A DNA stretch of 7,276 nucleotides from an uncultured Prevotella sp. (GTDB lineage: Bacteria > Bacteroidota > Bacteroidia > Bacteroidales > Bacteroidaceae). Below, piece by piece: positions 6,557 through 7,276 of the stretch (position 1 is its first letter; every line of letters begins with the position of its first letter). The position numbers were made by a program, and so were the translations under genes. The notes beneath the pieces are model-generated. The model was not told the DNA's origin, made no database searches, and worked only from the letters and a program-made list of their open reading frames with translations. The DNA lies in NCBI GenBank assembly GCA_900762125.1, contig CAAFFL010000015.1:1-7276 (forward strand), written 5' to 3'.

Positions 6557-6686
6557 CATCATTTTTCTTAGGAATCCTTGCTAAATCCAAATAATGTCGC
6601 ATTTACTTTGCTTCACTCAAGATTTTTATTGTTTCTATCTACCATCTGCGACGCTCGTTAATAATCAATGGGTTATAAGAAATCAC

Positions 6687-6713
6687 CTGTCATTATCTGT
6701 CACCAATCTGTCA
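6687..6713. repeat. Three phased CTGTCA direct repeats next to the IS end
   Basis: CTGTCA occurs at 6687-6692, 6697-6702 and 6708-6713, spaced 10 and 11 bases apart, about one helical turn. The last copy ends six bases before the IS66-like terminus at 6720. They lie in an otherwise featureless AT-rich stretch upstream of the HAD gene (6563-6719), in which I see no gene. Confidence 0.5.
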
Positions 6714-6719
6714 CTCACC

Positions 6720-6746
6720 GTAAGCGTCTCCAGGTCTGCGCATGCA
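6720..6746. repeat. IS66-like terminal inverted repeat (one end)
   Basis: The sequence starts GTAAGCGTCTCCAGGTCTGC and is about 25 bases long. It is called from the GTAAGCG start, its place just beyond the transposase stop, and the change to AT-rich host-like DNA on the other side. The partner repeat is absent from the window, so the exact repeat length cannot be measured. Confidence 0.5.
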
Positions 6747-6747
6747 C

Positions 6748-6791
6748 CTAACGAAAACGGCTCAGTTGTATAGCTGAGCCGTTTTCGTTAG
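6748..6791. terminator. Perfect 18-bp inverted repeat, probable terminator of the IS66-like transposase
   Basis: CTAACGAAAACGGCTCAG (6748-6765), an 8-base spacer, then CTGAGCCGTTTTCGTTAG (6774-6791). The G+C core (CGGCTCAG) is flanked by A4/T4, and the transposase stop codon (6796-6798) is five bases away, so it probably ends the leftward transposase mRNA. Being symmetrical, it would also block transcripts entering the element. The T-run is short and interrupted by CG, and the stem is unusually long for a simple terminator. Confidence 0.7.
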
Positions 6792-6795
6792 ACGT

Positions 6796-6927
6796 TTATT
6801 CTTCTGTTATCTCTGTTGTTTTCCATTTGTCCGGAAGCAGGTCCCGGTATTTCTCCAATGGGGTGTTGGGCTGCCAGGTAGCCGTTTTTCTTAAGGTGTC
6901 GACGATATACTGGTAGACGTCCTCCGT
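6796..6927 (-). pseudogene. IS66-family transposase, C-terminal remnant (43 codons)
   Basis: The minus strand is open for 43 codons before TAA at 6798-6796, reading TEDVYQYIVDTLRKTATWQP followed by NTPLEKYRDLLPDKWKTTEITEE. A WQPNTPLEKYRxLLPDKW-type tail matches what I recall of the C-termini of Bacteroidota IS66 transposases (the TnpC C-terminal extension). A TGA at 6930-6928 closes the frame immediately upstream. A neighbouring frame reads TIALSCCLNGG across about 6924-6956, which could be the preceding part of the same protein after a frameshift. The DDE catalytic core is missing, so this cannot be a functional transposase. It sits directly inside the element's terminator and terminal repeat, the expected order for IS66. 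Confidence 0.68.
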
Positions 6928-6966
6928 TCAGGCAGCATGACAGCGCTATGGTAGGGCGTGTATCTA

Positions 6967-6978
6967 AATATTAATATT
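6967..6978. repeat. 12-bp AT palindrome at the junction between two IS remnants
   Basis: AATATTAATATT is a perfect palindrome between the last recognisable IS66 sequence and the promoter of the next element. It may mark the left end or the target site of the second element; sequence alone does not show which. Confidence 0.35.
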
Positions 6979-7009
6979 GTTTATAACTATCTATTCGTCA
7001 AATAGTTGA

Positions 7010-7025
7010 TAATTTTGTAACTTTG
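7010..7025 (+). promoter_or_regulatory. Two tandem -7 promoter boxes before the rightmost gene
   Basis: TAATTTTG (7010-7017) is directly followed by TAACTTTG (7018-7025); both fit TAnnTTTG. A TTCG at 6994-6997 lies 20 bases before the second box, close to a -33 TTTG, making the second the better candidate. Transcription would begin near 7031-7034, giving a leader of about 65 nt that contains the hairpin at 7042-7079. Confidence 0.5.
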
Positions 7026-7041
7026 TATCGAGAAAGAAAAA

Positions 7042-7079
7042 TTCCCCCGACCCATGGTCTAAGTGGAAAATCGGGGGAA
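7042..7079 (+). promoter_or_regulatory. Leader hairpin before the rightmost gene
   Basis: TTCCCCCGA (7042-7050) pairs perfectly with TCGGGGGAA (7071-7079) around a 20-base loop, in which CCA (7052-7054) and TGG (7064-7066) can also pair. It lies between the predicted transcription start and the ATG at 7097, ending 17 bases before it. No T-run follows. In insertion sequences such leader hairpins can protect transposase translation from outside transcripts; that role here is inferred from position. Confidence 0.55.
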
Positions 7080-7096
7080 ACGAAAAATAACTCCGC

Positions 7097-7276
7097 ATGG
7101 CAAAGATAGTGCAAACGAGCGCCATGAAAGCTTGCTTTCAGATGGCCGAGTGCAGCCTATCTTATACAAAAATACAAAATTTATCTGAGATTAGCCCCGA
7201 GATACGGTTTACGGAGAATAATTTTTATGATTTTTACACAAAGACGTTCCGCATGACCGAGCTAGGCCGGATGCAC
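7097..7276 (+). CDS. Probable transposase, N-terminal 60 residues (runs off the window)
   Basis: An open frame from ATG 7097 to the right edge with no stop. It begins MAKIVQTSAMKACFQMAECS and continues through SEISPEIRFTENNFYDFYTK to FRMTELGRMH. The FxMxELGRMH segment resembles N-termini of DDE transposases I have seen in Bacteroidota, but the family cannot be named and no catalytic residue is in view. Support for a mobile gene comes from its AT-rich codon use, unlike the GC-rich genes to the left, its position against a truncated IS66-like element, and its promoter plus leader hairpin. Internal methionines at residues 10 and 16 are alternative starts. If this is not a transposase, it is an unknown accessory protein. 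Confidence 0.52.
   Translation, partial: MAKIVQTSAMKACFQMAECSLSYTKIQNLSEISPEIRFTENNFYDFYTKTFRMTELGRMH

Larger units (their letters stand above)
6720..6960 (-). mobile_element. Truncated IS66-family element, transposase-distal end
   Basis: The element end reads GTAAGCGTCTCCAGG from 6720, agreeing with the GTAA (often GTAAGCG) termini of IS66-family elements. Inside it come a perfect inverted repeat and the 3' end of a transposase reading leftward. The opposite terminus is not seen: the recognisable part stops by about 6930-6960, just before a second element's promoter and leader. IS66 elements usually make 8-bp target duplications, so CACTCACC (6712-6719) would be the candidate half, but the matching copy is not in view. 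The inner boundary is approximate. Confidence 0.6.

Noticed and set aside
6170..6571. 133-codon plus-strand open frame opposite the HAD gene
   Set aside because: It is antisense to all the HAD motifs, has no recognisable feature, and ends in the HAD promoter region.
6608..6617. Plus-strand ACTTTGC resembling a -7 box
   Set aside because: TTTACTTTGC has only one base between TA and TTTG, so it does not fit TAnnTTTG, and no rightward gene follows.
6563..7276. CRISPR array, tRNA, rRNA or riboswitch in the right-hand gene-poor region
   Set aside because: I looked for regular repeat-spacer structure, tRNA cloverleaf arms with a CCA-adjacent stem, and long structured leaders. I found only the IS-related inverted repeats and the short CTGTCA triplet.

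Overview
The window looks like a piece of a Bacteroidota chromosome, most likely Prevotella or a close relative. Three things point there. Putative promoters carry the Bacteroidota -7 motif TAnnTTTG. No start codon has a clear Shine-Dalgarno sequence. The LptD-type protein and the HD-domain fragment resemble Bacteroidales versions. The core genes are rich in G and C at third codon positions, while intergenic DNA and the far right end are AT-rich.

Layout: (1) 2-175, the 3' end of an HD-domain phosphohydrolase gene. (2) 234-3089, a large outer-membrane LptD-like LPS-assembly protein, whose -7 box lies almost on its start codon. (3) 3104-3126, a GC-rich REP-like palindrome. (4) 3182-4354 and 4404-5579, two PLP enzymes of sulfur amino acid metabolism that are probably cotranscribed: a MetY/MetZ-like Cys/Met-metabolism enzyme, then a MalY/PatB-type C-S lyase. 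(5) 5675-5833, a small rubredoxin gene with its own promoter. (6) 5852-5889, a strong bidirectional hairpin terminator. (7) 5870-6535 on the minus strand, a HAD phosphatase converging on rubredoxin; its last codons form one arm of that terminator, and its start is better placed at 6535 than at the longest open frame (6562). (8) From 6720 to the right edge, a mobile-element scar: the right end of an IS66-like element (terminal GTAAGCG, terminator, last 43 transposase codons), then the promoter, leader hairpin and first 60 codons of what looks like a second transposase running off the window.

Functionally, the left two-thirds is ordinary core genome: envelope biogenesis, homocysteine/cysteine/sulfide chemistry, an electron carrier and a small-molecule phosphatase. 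The right 560 bases are accessory. I do not see an undescribed defence or other novel system. The most useful observations are the -7 boxes sitting on or beside start codons, the terminator built into coding sequence, and the stacked IS remnants.
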